A DNA stretch of 64,000 bases from Blautia sp. An249 (GCF_002159835.1 NZ_NFJL01000001.1:1-64000), one strand, 5' to 3'; counted from the stretch's first letter, positions 17,899-27,582 are shown. The notes: generated by a model from the letters alone, not told the origin. Numbers and translations: made by a program.

Positions 17899-17946
17899 AG
17901 GATTAAATACTTAAACATGTTGTTGGATGGAAGGGGGATTGTAAAC

Positions 17947-18276
17947 ATGGAAAACGCTAGGAAATTGGAACAAGAGTTTAATACTTGCCAGAAAATATTG
18001 ACTGCTTTTGGCGACGAGGTCCGGCAAGAACTTTTGATGTTGATGGTTATGGAAAGCAGGGAAGGAATTCGGGTTGCAGATCTTGCAGATAAGACTAGCC
18101 TCACACGATCAGCAGTTTCCCACCATATGCAGATTTTGAAGGATGCTGGAGTTGTGAAAAGCCGCAAGGAAGGAAAATTTGTATACTACTATTTTGATGC
18201 GACCTGTAAAAATATAGATGCGTTGCTTCGTCTGTTTGAAGATGTAAAGCGCGTGATACAATCAGGAAAAGTATAA
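17947..18276 (+). CDS. ArsR-family transcriptional regulator
   Basis: 109 residues, nearly all a winged helix: ILTAFGDEVRQELLMLM, VADLADKTSLTRSAVSHHMQILKDAGVV and a wing with SRKEGKFVYYYF. No metal-binding cysteine motif (such as CVC) is present, so sensing of another signal is likely. ATG was chosen behind AAGGGGG; a longer frame upstream lacks a ribosome site. A TetR gene follows 14 bases later. Confidence 0.85.
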   Translation: MENARKLEQEFNTCQKILTAFGDEVRQELLMLMVMESREGIRVADLADKTSLTRSAVSHHMQILKDAGVVKSRKEGKFVYYYFDATCKNIDALLRLFEDVKRVIQSGKV

Positions 18277-18290
18277 GGAGAAAATGGATT

Positions 18291-18857
18291 ATGGCGAATT
18301 ACACACATAAGGCAATTTTGCAGACATTTGATGAGATGCTAATGGAGATGCCATTCGAGAAAATTACGGTATCTGCCCTTGTTGCCAGATGCGAAATCAG
18401 TTCCAATACGTTCTATTATCATTTTCAGGATATTTATGACCTATTGGATGAATGGATGGATGAACAGAAAAATAAGTATTTTCAGGAAACAAAGCATATA
18501 GAAAATTGGGATGGACAACTCAAAATCCTTTTACATAAAATTCAAAAGGAACCGGAGCGGGTGCAGCATATTTCTAGTTCGATTTCCCGGGAACGGGTGG
18601 AAAATTATGTTTTTAACTCAGTAGAAACATGGTTTTACGAAGGGGTTACAAAGCGTGCGGCAGCCATTCCGAATCTGACCGAAGAAAAAGTACGACGGAT
18701 AGCAGAGTTTTATTGCTATGCGTTCTTAGGACTTTTCTTGAAGTTCATATGGGGTCAAATGAAAGCGGACGTGGATGAAAATGTTGACAGCATTTATCAG
18801 ATATTTCGGGAAGTCTGGAAATATATGACCGAGACGGAAACAGAGGAAGAAAAATAA
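18291..18857 (+). CDS. TetR/AcrR-family regulator
   Basis: 188 residues. The N-terminal helix-turn-helix (ILQTFDEMLMEMPFEKITVSA, split by VARCEISSNTFYYHFQDIYDL) is followed by an all-helical C-terminal domain of the TetR_C type with aromatic-rich helices (FYCYAFLGLFLKFIW). It is the first intact gene ahead of the radical SAM cluster and may control it. ArsR and TetR in tandem is an unusual double control. Confidence 0.85.
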   Translation: MANYTHKAILQTFDEMLMEMPFEKITVSALVARCEISSNTFYYHFQDIYDLLDEWMDEQKNKYFQETKHIENWDGQLKILLHKIQKEPERVQHISSSISRERVENYVFNSVETWFYEGVTKRAAAIPNLTEEKVRRIAEFYCYAFLGLFLKFIWGQMKADVDENVDSIYQIFREVWKYMTETETEEEK

Positions 18858-18900
18858 GGAATTACGATTTTAGAAAAAATGGAGCCGAGGAGGAGTGTTT

Positions 18901-19062
18901 ATGGAATATTTCTGGTGTATATTAGCAGCCGCTGGCGCAGGAATCGGAACAGGGCTTGCCGGATTGTCTGCTGCGACCGTGATGGTTCCGATGTTGCTCG
19001 TACTGTGTCCTTCTTTTTCCAGCAAGGTCGGTTCTGTGAATACATTGGGATTGGAGCAGTGA
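18901..19062 (+). pseudogene. TSUP-family (TauE/SafE) permease, N-terminal fragment
   Basis: A good GGAGG site and ATG open a frame whose first 40 residues (GAGIGTGLAGLSAATVMVPM) match the start of sulfite-exporter-type TSUP permeases. After CPSFS the match stops and the frame runs into foreign sequence and a TGA. A deletion has joined it to the next remnant near 19020. Confidence 0.65.
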
Positions 19063-19705
19063 TTTTGCTGCTTATGTGGAGGTTTGCAAAGATTCCTTCT
19101 TATATTTTCCGAAAACTGCTGCATTTAGTTGCGTTTACCTCTTTGATTGAGATGATGCTGACAACAGACTGTTGGTATATCGCTTCTCTGACAGCGCTGC
19201 TGTTTGCGGCCCTGGTTTATCCAATCCTCTGCCGGTGTGAAAAGTATTCCTGGTATGACGGACTGTTTGTGCAGAAGGAAAAAGGTGAGGTTAAAAAAAG
19301 CCTTGTTCTGTTATTCACTATGATTGCCGCCGTAATGGCCTTTACCTGGGGCTTTTAGGAGAGCGATACGCTGCAGTTGCCGCTATATGGATGTGGGGTG
19401 CGGGTGACGCAGCTGCCGCCATCATTGGAATCCGTTTTGGCTGCCATATTGTGTAAGGCCGTTTGGTCGATGGAAAGAAGACATGGGAGGGCAGCTGTGC
19501 CATGTTCTTTACCGCTTTTTCTGTGGGAACCCTTTCCCTGGTGTTAGAAAGCTCCTTACCCCTGCCGATTTGTCTGGGAATTGCATTTCCTGCGGCGCTG
19601 ACAGGAACGGTTGTAGAATTGATATCGAAGCACGGAGATGATACAGTAACCGTTCCCGTAGCGATTTCTTTCGTAGTATGTTTGCTGAGCAGCCTGGTTC
19701 TATAA
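19026..19705 (+). pseudogene. polyprenol/dolichol-kinase-like membrane protein, truncated and frameshifted
   Basis: Pieces in two frames read as one protein: IPSYIFRKLLHLVAFTSL and a run of membrane segments up to about 19350, then after a frameshift LLGERYAAVAAIWMWGAGDA, a TAA at 19454-19456, and DGKKTWEGSCAMFFTAFSVG. The G-x-KTWEGS motif and layout fit CTP-dependent polyprenol/diacylglycerol kinase-like proteins. The N-terminus is lost at the junction with the TSUP fragment. A lipid-phosphorylating role fits the neighbouring CDP-alcohol phosphatidyltransferase. Confidence 0.6.
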
Positions 19706-19756
19706 CGGCATTTTAGGACAAAAATTGGATTTTGCGCAAAATTTGATGAATTTCGT

Positions 19757-19791
19757 CGGTTTCTCCTATTTTAGGGGAAACCGCTTTTTTT
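19757..19791 (+). terminator. intrinsic terminator before the radical SAM gene
   Basis: CGGTTTCTCCT pairs with AGGGGAAACCG (one G-T pair), followed by CTTTTTTT. The following 130 bases hold a TATAAT (19820-19825) without a clear -35 partner. Confidence 0.75.
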
Positions 19792-19924
19792 GCCCATAGA
19801 AGCTTTTTTAGGGGAGCCGTATAATACAGGCAGACCGAAAGGTAAGGATTTCCTGGCAGTGTACAGGCGTGTGAAATCCTCATTCACAGCGGCCATCATA
19901 CTAAGAGAAGGAGAATGAATACAT

Positions 19925-21313
19925 ATGAACGCAAGCGCAACACTGAAGAAATTTGGAATCGAGCAGGCCATGAAATACCTTTACAAGGAGCCCGAAAAGA
20001 ACATGCGGATTCTGATGGATTGGGCGGATAAATTCTGCAAAGGTGAGTTCCCTTCCCAGCGCAAGGCAATCCGTCATGCCATCGAAAACCCGGAGGATCC
20101 TTATTACCATTATATCCGGCACATGATCCGGGATGTAGATCATGAGGTACTGTCTGCCGTTGCAGTCAATTTCTTTATCAATGCAAACCTGGTTGGCTGG
20201 CCCATCCAGGAAGAAAACCGAAAAAAACATCATTGCAACATTCCATGGGCGATCCTCCTGGATCCGACTTCGGCCTGTAATCTGCACTGTACCGGTTGCT
20301 GGGCGGCGGAATATGGAAACAAGCTGAATCTAACCTTCGATGAGATTGACAATATTATTCAGCAGGGGAAAGAGCTGGGTATCTACATGTATATTTACAC
20401 CGGCGGTGAGCCGTTGGTGCGCAAGGCGGATTTGATTAAACTCTGCGAAAAGCATAATGATTGTGTGTTCCTGTCCTTTACCAATGGCACGCTGATCGAT
20501 GAGAAATTTGCTGATGAAATGCTGCGGGTAAAAAACTTTGTGCCGGCGATCTCTCTGGAGGGCAACGAGGCGGCAACTGATGGCCGGCGGGGCAGTGGCG
20601 TCTTTGGCAAGGCTACCCATGCGATGGAACTGCTTCATGAGAGGAAACTGTTGTACGGCATTTCCTCCTGCTATACCAGTGCCAATTATAAGTCGATTAC
20701 GTCCGATGAATACTATCAGAGCCTGATCGATATGGGCGCTTATTTTATCTGGTATTTCCACTATATGCCCGTAGGCAACGATGCCGCTCCTGAACTGCTT
20801 CCAAATCCGGAGCAAAGGGAGTATGTCTATCATCGAATCCGGGAACTTCGCATGACCCGTCCGCTGTTCGCCATGGATTTCCAGAATGATGCGGAATTTG
20901 TAGGCGGTTGCATCGCCGGCGGGAAACGGTACCTGCATATCAATGCAAACGGAGATGTGGATCCTTGTGTGTTCATCCACTATTCCAATGCGAATATCCG
21001 GGAATGTACGCTGCTGGAGGCGCTGAAGAGTCCTATCTTTATGGCTTATCATGATAATATGCCGTTTAATGACAACATGCTGCGTCCCTGCCCTATGCTG
21101 GAAAATCCAAAGTGCATTGAAGAAATGGTAAAGAAAACAGGCGCTCATTCTACTGACCCCATGAGTCCGGAAAGTGTGGAGCATCTTTGCGCCAAGACCT
21201 GTGATTATGCTGAAAACTGGAAAGCTGCTGCGGACAGGCTCTGGGAGGAATCCCTGGAACGGAAACCGGGGCTTGCGCATAAGGCGGAAGATGAGCGGAA
21301 GCGCACTTATTAA
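19925..21313 (+). CDS. radical SAM enzyme with SPASM-like C-terminus, unknown substrate
   Basis: 462 residues. About 115 N-terminal residues of unknown fold precede the radical SAM core with C118-x3-C122-x2-C125 (SACNLHCTGCWAAEYG) and the glycine motif YTGGEPL. The C-terminal third has spaced cysteines (GGCIAGG, NANGDVDPCVF, RPCPMLENPKC, LCAKTC), consistent with auxiliary iron-sulfur clusters. It is followed by a DegV remnant and an intact SAM synthetase, which would supply its cosubstrate. The lipid-related genes around it suggest a lipid or membrane substrate, but this is inference; a peptide substrate cannot be excluded, though no precursor peptide was seen. Confidence 0.85.
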   Translation: MNASATLKKFGIEQAMKYLYKEPEKNMRILMDWADKFCKGEFPSQRKAIRHAIENPEDPYYHYIRHMIRDVDHEVLSAVAVNFFINANLVGWPIQEENRKKHHCNIPWAILLDPTSACNLHCTGCWAAEYGNKLNLTFDEIDNIIQQGKELGIYMYIYTGGEPLVRKADLIKLCEKHNDCVFLSFTNGTLIDEKFADEMLRVKNFVPAISLEGNEAATDGRRGSGVFGKATHAMELLHERKLLYGISSCYTSANYKSITSDEYYQSLIDMGAYFIWYFHYMPVGNDAAPELLPNPEQREYVYHRIRELRMTRPLFAMDFQNDAEFVGGCIAGGKRYLHINANGDVDPCVFIHYSNANIRECTLLEALKSPIFMAYHDNMPFNDNMLRPCPMLENPKCIEEMVKKTGAHSTDPMSPESVEHLCAKTCDYAENWKAAADRLWEESLERKPGLAHKAEDERKRTY

Positions 21314-21360
21314 ATGAGATACAGATGAACAGCAAAAAAGCAATAGGGAGGGGGATTGCT

Positions 21361-22143
21361 GTGGAAACCGCAATCGTGACAGACAGTAACAACGGTATTT
21401 TTGAAACAGAGGGTAAAGACCTGGGTGTTTTTGTGGTGCCAATGCCCGTTCAGTTTGATGAAATCACCTATTATGAAGGAAAAAATATTACGTACGAGGA
21501 ACTGGTATATATCCCAATGTCCAGCGGATTGAGCGGCTCCTGTGAGACAGCTTTAGGGTTGGCGCAGGAGTATGAGGGCAAAGTTCAGGTAGTAGACAAC
21601 CACCGGGTTTCCGTTACCCAGCGTCATGCTGTGCTGGATGCCCTTTCGCTGCGGGCGGCAGGATATACTGCCGCATAGATTCGGGAAATCCTGGAAAAAA
21701 CCGCTTCTGATTCCTTGATTTATGTGGGCGTAAATACATTAGAAAATTTAAAAGCCAGCGGCCGGGTGACAAGGACGGGGGCTGCGCTGGGGACGGTACT
21801 AAATATCAAACCGCTGCTGGTAATCCGCGGCGAGCGGCTGGACGCATACGCAAAGGTCCGGGGCACAAAACAATGCCAAAAGCAACTGATTGCATCTATG
21901 CAGGAATATGCCCACAAGCTTCGTGGAGAAGGTGCTGCTCTGCGAATCGGCGCTGCGGGCAGCTTTGCGGATCCGGAGGAGGCCGCACACTGGGAGGCGA
22001 TGGTAAAGGAAGCGTTCCCGGAGGATGAGGTATGCTATGATCCACTGACCTTCAGTATCGCCTGCCATACCGGCCCGGGCGCTTTTGGAATGGGAATCAG
22101 CAGCTCTGCTATCGAAAAAATCAGAAAAGGAGACTTGGCATGA
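21361..22143 (+). pseudogene. DegV-family fatty-acid-binding protein, internal deletion and amber stop
   Basis: A GTG start behind GGGAGGGGG gives METAIVTDSNNGIF, the DegV opening. The frame then jumps from NITYEEL straight to VYIPMSSGLSGS, lacking about 35 residues normally between them, and meets a TAG at 21676-21678 before continuing in the same frame (IREILEKTASDS onward) to the end. DegV proteins bind fatty acids for the FakA kinase. Both lesions mark it as inactive, though the second half is otherwise well kept. It ends overlapping the metK start (ATGA). Confidence 0.75.
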
Positions 22144-23300
22144 ATACATTTTTTACTTCAGAATCAGTTACCTGCGGACATCCGGATAAAGTATGCGACC
22201 AGATCGCAGACCGCATTTTAGATGAAATGCTGGCACAGGACCCTGGGTCCCGGTCGGCGTGCGAGGTCACCTGCGCGACGGATCAGGTACACATTTTCGG
22301 AGAGGTCACAACAACGGCTAAAGTTGATTATGAGGCAATCGCCCGCAGAGTGATTGCGGAGATCGGCTATACGGCGCCAAACCGTGGTTTTGATACAAAG
22401 AGTTGTCGGGTCAAGGTGGATCTGCACGGGCAGTCCCCGGATATTGCTATGGGGATTACCCGCCGGATCAAAACGGAGGAGCTAAACAACGGCGCCGGTG
22501 ATCAGGGAATGATGTTCGGCTATGCCTGCCGGGAGACTGACAGCCTGATGCCGTTGCCCATTGAACTGGCCCATTCCTTGGCGAAACGGCTGGAACAGGT
22601 GCGGCGGTCGGAGGAACTTCTATATCTGTTTCCGGACGGGAAAACCCAGGTCACGGTGGAGTATCAGGATGACAGGCCAAAACGGATTTCTACGGTGGTT
22701 CTCTCAGCACAGCACCGGGAGGACGTGGATATTCAGACATTGCGCAATGACCTGCTGGCCCATGTAATCATGCCCACACTGCCGAAAGAACTGACGGATG
22801 CGGATACCCAGTTTTTCATCAATCCTACTGGACGGTTTGTGATCGGCGGCCCGGCGGGCGATTCCGGACTGACGGGACGGAAGCTGATTGTGGACACCTA
22901 TGGTGGTTATGCCCGCCATGGCGGAGGGGCGTTTTCCGGCAAGGACGCCACGAAGGTAGACCGCAGCGGTGCGTACATGGCCCGTTATATCGCCAAGAAT
23001 ATCGTGGCGGCAGGATTGGCAGAAAAATGCGAGGTGCAGCTGAGCTATTCGATCGGGCTGGCAGAGCCGGTTTCGGTGCGAATTGACACCTTTGGCAGCG
23101 GTAAAGCAACGAAAAGTGTTCTTTATGACGCAGTCATTCGTTCCACAGACCTGCGTCCGGCCGCGATCATCCGTAAATTTGGCTTAACCAGGCCCATTTA
23201 TTCCGGCATATCCTGCTATGGACACTTTGGCAGCAACGCCCTCACGATGCCCTGGGAGCAGACGGATTTGGCGGAGAAGCTGAAAAAGCTGCTGGATTGA
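22140..23300 (+). CDS. metK: S-adenosylmethionine synthetase
   Basis: 386 residues, normal length for MetK. Visible signatures are [20 protein letters not shown], the [13 protein letters not shown] loop that binds ATP, and [22 protein letters not shown]. It makes S-adenosylmethionine from ATP and methionine. The start overlaps the DegV stop, placing it in the same operon as the radical SAM gene. A dedicated copy beside a SAM-consuming enzyme is plausible, but it may also be the only metK of the genome. Confidence 0.95.
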   Translation: MNTFFTSESVTCGHPDKVCDQIADRILDEMLAQDPGSRSACEVTCATDQVHIFGEVTTTAKVDYEAIARRVIAEIGYTAPNRGFDTKSCRVKVDLHGQSPDIAMGITRRIKTEELNNGAGDQGMMFGYACRETDSLMPLPIELAHSLAKRLEQVRRSEELLYLFPDGKTQVTVEYQDDRPKRISTVVLSAQHREDVDIQTLRNDLLAHVIMPTLPKELTDADTQFFINPTGRFVIGGPAGDSGLTGRKLIVDTYGGYARHGGGAFSGKDATKVDRSGAYMARYIAKNIVAAGLAEKCEVQLSYSIGLAEPVSVRIDTFGSGKATKSVLYDAVIRSTDLRPAAIIRKFGLTRPIYSGISCYGHFGSNALTMPWEQTDLAEKLKKLLD

Positions 23301-23328
23301 AAACCAGCGGTATAAGGAGGTATTTTTC

Positions 23329-23916
23329 ATGAAAGAAAGTTGGAAACGATTTCGCCGTTTGTCCCTAGTGATAAGCTTTTGTATGCTGGCGTTGGGAATT
23401 GTTATGGTTATATGGCCTGAGATTTCCGCAGTGGCTGTGTGTTGTGTTTTGGGGATTATCTGTCTCGCAACCGGCATTTACAAAATGGTTCGGTATTTCA
23501 ATCTTGGATTTGCCGGATTGTTTTTCCGTTTTGATCTGACGCTTGGCATATGCAGCATTCTGTCGGGTATTTTACTGTTGCTTCATCCAGCAGGTGCGGC
23601 GGCGCTTCTTCCGTTTGCAGCCGGACTCTACATCATAACTGGAAGTGTTTTTGACATCCAGTCGTCTGTTGAGATGCGCCGGCTTGGTATCGGAAACTGG
23701 TGGCTGTCGATGGCATTGGGAATTGTCAGTACGATCTTTGCCTTTTTCCTGCTACTGAATCCATTTCAGGGTGTGGCAGCACTGATGGTTTTTATCGGGA
23801 TATCTTTAATCGTAGGCAGTATTCAGAATCTTTACACGCTACACTGCATTTCCAGCGCAGTAAAGGCTAGCAGGAAAGATGACGTGATCGATGTCTCGTG
23901 GAAATCCATAGATTAA
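23329..23916 (+). CDS. HdeD/DUF308-family membrane protein
   Basis: 195 residues with six hydrophobic helices arranged as three similar pairs, including the segments ALGIVMVIWPEISAVAVCC and ILSGILLLLHPAGAAALLP. These are typical of DUF308 (HdeD-like) proteins. The start follows AAGGAGG, 28 bases after metK. HdeD is linked with acid resistance in enterobacteria; in Clostridia the role is unknown. Confidence 0.8.
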   Translation: MKESWKRFRRLSLVISFCMLALGIVMVIWPEISAVAVCCVLGIICLATGIYKMVRYFNLGFAGLFFRFDLTLGICSILSGILLLLHPAGAAALLPFAAGLYIITGSVFDIQSSVEMRRLGIGNWWLSMALGIVSTIFAFFLLLNPFQGVAALMVFIGISLIVGSIQNLYTLHCISSAVKASRKDDVIDVSWKSID

Positions 23917-23981
23917 GACGAATGATAGGTTTGCATTTTGTATTGGAGACTTGATTTTTACGCAGCCGGGAGGTGATTCTT

Positions 23982-25217
23982 ATGAGCCGCAGATGGAATC
24001 GAAAAGATATTTTAACGATTCCGAATGCCATGAGTTTGTTCCGTCTGCTTTTGATTCCGGTAATCATATGGCTCTACTGCAGGCAGGAGAATTATTTATG
24101 GGCAGCAATTATAACAGCACTCTCAGCTGCCACTGATATTGCTGATGGGAAAATCGCACGAAAATTTCATATGGTCTCAGATTTTGGCAAGGTGTTGGAT
24201 CCGGTTGCAGACAAAATGACACAGATGGCGCTTTTACTCTGTCTTCTTTCCCGTTATTCTTTTCTGTGGCTGATGATTGTTTTATTTGTAATAAAGGAAG
24301 GATTGATGGCCTTTTGGGGATACCTCTCGCTTCGATTTACGAATGCTGTAAATGGAGCCCGTTGGTACGGTAAACTGAGTACGGTCATTCTATATGCCAC
24401 GATACTGCTTCTTTTTCTGTTTCCGCAGCTTCCTGAAACGACAGTAGTTGTCATGGCTGTGATATGTGCGGTCACAATGCTGCTGTCCCTGATTTTATAT
24501 GGACGGTTCTACAGCCAAATTTTGTCGAAGGAAATGCTCAGAGATAAATGGGAAAAACTCACTGTCTGGCTATGGAGAGTTCTCCTTGCCGCTATTTGGA
24601 CAGTAGTTATCCTATTGATCCTGTCACGCAAGGATGAGTTTACCATAGCTGAGATTTTGGCGTATACACCATCGAATCCTATATTAGCGGCAATCATGAT
24701 ACTTCTGCTTTTCGCTCTGAAGAGCGTGAGTATCGTGCTGTATAGTGGAATCCTGTATGCGGTAAATGGAATCCTGTTTGCCCTTCCCATAGCGATTCTG
24801 CTCAATGTCATGGGAACTGTCATTATGGTGACGATTCCCTATCTAATTGGAAGGAAAACCGGATCGGCCGCAACGGAACGGATTATCAAAAAATATCCGA
24901 AGGCAAATCAGTTAAAGGAATTCCGGCAGGAGAATGATTTCTTTCTTGTATTTTGTGTGCGCCTGCTGGGACTGCTTCCCTGTGATATTGTAAGTTTATA
25001 TATGGGTGCCATCCGGGTGGATTACGGGAAATATCTTTTGGGATGTATCATGGGCATGCTGCCACCCTCCGTTACCTTTCCTATTATGGGAATGAGTATT
25101 ACTGATGTCCACTCACCTATGTTTATTACAGCTTTTTGCGCAGAATTATTTTTTATGGCATCGTCTTTTTTTCTGTATCGAATTTACAGAAGAAAAAAGC
25201 TTTTGGGAAGAATTTGA
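23982..25217 (+). CDS. fusion protein: CDP-alcohol phosphatidyltransferase + VTT (DedA/SNARE-associated) domain
   Basis: 411 residues. The N-terminal 180 residues contain the complete CDP-alcohol phosphotransferase motif: D52, D55-G56, A59-R60, G69, D73, D77 (TDIADGKIARK, then DFGKVLDPVADK). This catalyses transfer of a phosphatidyl group to an alcohol such as glycerol phosphate. From about residue 220 a VTT domain follows (IPYLIGRKTGSA, FFLVFCVRLLGLLPCDIVS), known from DedA flippase-like proteins. One polypeptide would thus make and move a phospholipid. ATG was chosen over an upstream GTG that overlaps the ribosome site. Confidence 0.82.
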   Translation: MSRRWNRKDILTIPNAMSLFRLLLIPVIIWLYCRQENYLWAAIITALSAATDIADGKIARKFHMVSDFGKVLDPVADKMTQMALLLCLLSRYSFLWLMIVLFVIKEGLMAFWGYLSLRFTNAVNGARWYGKLSTVILYATILLLFLFPQLPETTVVVMAVICAVTMLLSLILYGRFYSQILSKEMLRDKWEKLTVWLWRVLLAAIWTVVILLILSRKDEFTIAEILAYTPSNPILAAIMILLLFALKSVSIVLYSGILYAVNGILFALPIAILLNVMGTVIMVTIPYLIGRKTGSAATERIIKKYPKANQLKEFRQENDFFLVFCVRLLGLLPCDIVSLYMGAIRVDYGKYLLGCIMGMLPPSVTFPIMGMSITDVHSPMFITAFCAELFFMASSFFLYRIYRRKKLLGRI

Positions 25218-25251
25218 CTGACGTGGCAGAAACGGGTTATAGGAGGTCGGA

Positions 25252-26818
25252 ATGAAGACGCAGAAAACGGGTTTCCAGCGATCAGCTGGTTTTAGATGAT
25301 ATTGTTGTTTTTGAAGCAGGAAACCAGATTTGTGCAGATGCGGTTCTCTGCGATGGAACGCTGTCTGTAAATGATGCATTGATAACCGGCGAAGCGGATG
25401 AAGTGAAAAAAGAGGCGGGCGATACACTGCTCTCAGGAAGCTTTGTGGTATCAGGAAAGGCGAGAGCCAGGCTGGAAAGGGTTGGGGACGAATCCTTTGC
25501 CGCCGGATTATCGAAGGATGCCAAAAAAATTAAAAAGAAACAGCAACCGGGTATGATGAAGTCTCTTACCCGGCTGATTCAGATTATTGGAATTATTATT
25601 ATTCCTTTTGGAGTCCTGATGTTTTGGAATCAGCATCATATGCTGGGACTTTCCGAAAAAATCAGTATGGAAAATACGGCCCGCAGCCATCATTGGTATG
25701 ATACCCGAGGGACTTTATCTTCTTACCAGCATTGCTCTTGCGGCCAGTACGATTCGTCTGGCAAAAAGTAATACACTGGTGCATGATATGAAGTGCATTG
25801 AGGCATTGGCCAGAGTGGATGTGATTTGTGTTGATAAAACAGGGACAATCACAGAACCGGGAATGTGTGTAAAGGAAATTCTGCCCGTAGAGGATCCCGT
25901 CAACGAAGTTTCTGGAAAACTGGGGGAATTTTCTGCTTGTATGAATGCTGATAACGAAACGATGAAAGCGCTGCAAAAACACTTTAAGGGACAGATTTTT
26001 AAACAAAAGCGCTACGGGTAAAAGGCTTTTCCTCGGCGGAAAAATACAGTGCGGCTGATTTTGGAGCCGGGGAGATATACATTTTAGGGGCACCGGAATT
26101 TATTTTGAAAAAGATTCCTCCGGCTCTTGCGGACACTCTTGTGGAACATGCTTCTTTAGGAGATTCGGTAAAGCCATTGGCATTGGTTACATTGAGTAAT
26201 CAGGTTCGTCCGCAGGCAAAAGAAACGTTTCGTTATTTTACGGAACAGGGTGTAGCTATTAAGGTAATATCTGGAGACAATCCAATGACGGCGGCAATTG
26301 CGGCGAAGGCTGCCGGTATTCCGGGAGCGGAGGAATATATTGATGTTTCTGCTTTAGGCAGTGAAGAAGAGCTTGCAAAGGCCGCATTAAAATATACCGT
26401 GTTTGGGCGGGTAACGCCAGAACAAAAGAGGAAGATTCTTGGCGCGATTAAAAAATCCGGGCATACAGTTGCCATGACCGGGGATGGCGTAAATGATGTG
26501 CTGGCCCTGAAAGATGCAGACTGCAGTATTGCCATGGCCTCCGGCAGCGAAGCCGCAGCAAACGTGTCAGACCTGGTTCTTTTGGATTCGGATTTTGCAG
26601 GTATGCCAAAGATCGTGGAAGAGGGACGGCGTGTTATCAACAATATTGAACGTTCAGCGGCCCTGTTCCTGGTAAAAAATATTTTTTCGTTTTTGTTATC
26701 AGTAATCAGCCTGATCTCCGTTTCTCTTTATCCATTGAAGCCAACGCAGATTTCCCTGGTGTCAGCGCAGATGATAGGGATTCCCTCTTTCTTTCTGGCA
26801 TTGGAACCAGGCAAGTGA
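25252..26818 (+). pseudogene. cation-transporting P-type ATPase, broken in several frames
   Basis: Successive frames give SVNDALITGEADEVKKEAG, SLTRLIQIIGIIIIPFGV, then IPEGLYLLTSIALAASTI and the phosphorylation motif CVDKTGTITEPG, then after another shift APEFILKKIPPALADTL and the hinge MTGDGVNDVLALKDADCSI. Order and spacing are those of one P-type ATPase, with shifts near 25700 and 26010. The N-terminal membrane part is missing. The end runs into a second ATPase near 26800. Confidence 0.75.
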
Positions 26819-27240
26819 GCTTGTGCCGGGTGACATAGTGCTATTGGAGGATGGCTCTATCGTTCCGGCAGATCTTCGATTGATGAAAGAGAATCGTCTG
26901 GCTCTTCAGGAAGCATCGCTGACCGGAGAGTCTGTACTTATGGAAAAAGACAGCGAGGTTGTTCTGGCCGAAGACACTCCCCTGGGAAACCGAGTCAATA
27001 TGGCATATACCTCATCGGTCGTTCTATTATTCCAGAGGGACTTCCTGCGACGGCAACTATCGTAATGGCGCTTGGTGTACAGCGAATGGCGAAGCAGAAT
27101 GCGATTATCCGAAAGCTGCCCGCAGTAGAAACACTGGGGAGTGCGACGGTTATCTGCTGTGATAAAACCGGCACGCTGACACAGAATAAGATGAAAGTAA
27201 CACATTTGGCAACCGCTGGGAATTTTGCCAGAGGAACTGC
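26798..27240 (+). pseudogene. second P-type ATPase (calcium-type P2) fragment
   Basis: In a new frame [36 protein letters not shown] and [10 protein letters not shown] give the actuator domain of a P2-type ATPase. After a deletion, [20 protein letters not shown] and [16 protein letters not shown] give its phosphorylation site. Membrane segments between them are lost, as is everything after the phosphorylation motif. It is joined directly to the tail of the preceding ATPase remnant, probably through recombination between related genes. Confidence 0.7.
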
Positions 27241-27400
27241 CTCTCTTCTAACGGATATCCAGAGCAAGAAAAAATACGGAATAGTGGGGGCGTCTATCAA
27301 ATTTTTGTATGTTACTTTACCGCATATGAGCATTTGCGCCTGAAATATGTCAATGGAAATAAAAATTTTATGAGGCAAATTCTGATGTCTCAACGGGGGA

Positions 27401-27429
27401 TTGTTTAAAATATGTTTCTCTGTTATACT
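27401..27429 (+). promoter_or_regulatory. promoter of the RNHCP gene
   Basis: TTGTTT and TATACT separated by 17 bases, giving a leader of about 145 bases before the start codon. Confidence 0.6.
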
Positions 27430-27503
27430 TAACTTGTGCGCACAAATAATTCATAGGAAGGGGTATGTTGTTTGAATAATAACGGATGTGCTATTGTATC
27501 AGG

Positions 27504-27542
27504 CCGGGAGGCTTGCGTGCAATAACCCGGCAAACCTCCCGG
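27504..27542 (+). promoter_or_regulatory. leader hairpin upstream of the RNHCP gene
   Basis: CCGGGAGG pairs with CCTCCCGG, and inner TTGC pairs with GCAA. The stem lacks a following T run and ends 40 bases before the start codon, so it may be an attenuation or translation-control element rather than a terminator. Confidence 0.5.
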
Positions 27543-27582
27543 AGGATTTGGACAGAACAAATACTTTCAGGAGGATAAATCA

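Larger units (their letters stand above)
27241..27582 (+). other. gap between ATPase remnant and RNHCP gene
   Basis: Contains a short open stretch ending at a TAA at 27406-27408 ([19 protein letters not shown]) that may be a protein remnant of unknown family. It is followed by a promoter, a possible four-codon leader (ATG at 27468, then TTG TTT GAA TAA) and a strong hairpin. Confidence 0.5.

Noticed and set aside
19925..21313. RiPP (sactipeptide-type) maturase cluster
   Set aside because: No small precursor frame, leader-binding domain or peptide exporter was found beside the radical SAM gene.
20330..21442. Minus-strand frame of 370 codons opposite the radical SAM gene
   Set aside because: Low-complexity shadow of a GC-rich gene; the plus strand has complete radical SAM motifs and a ribosome site.
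21676..21678. Pyrrolysine or other amber recoding in DegV
   Set aside because: A large deletion in the same gene and broken neighbours make a nonsense mutation far more likely.
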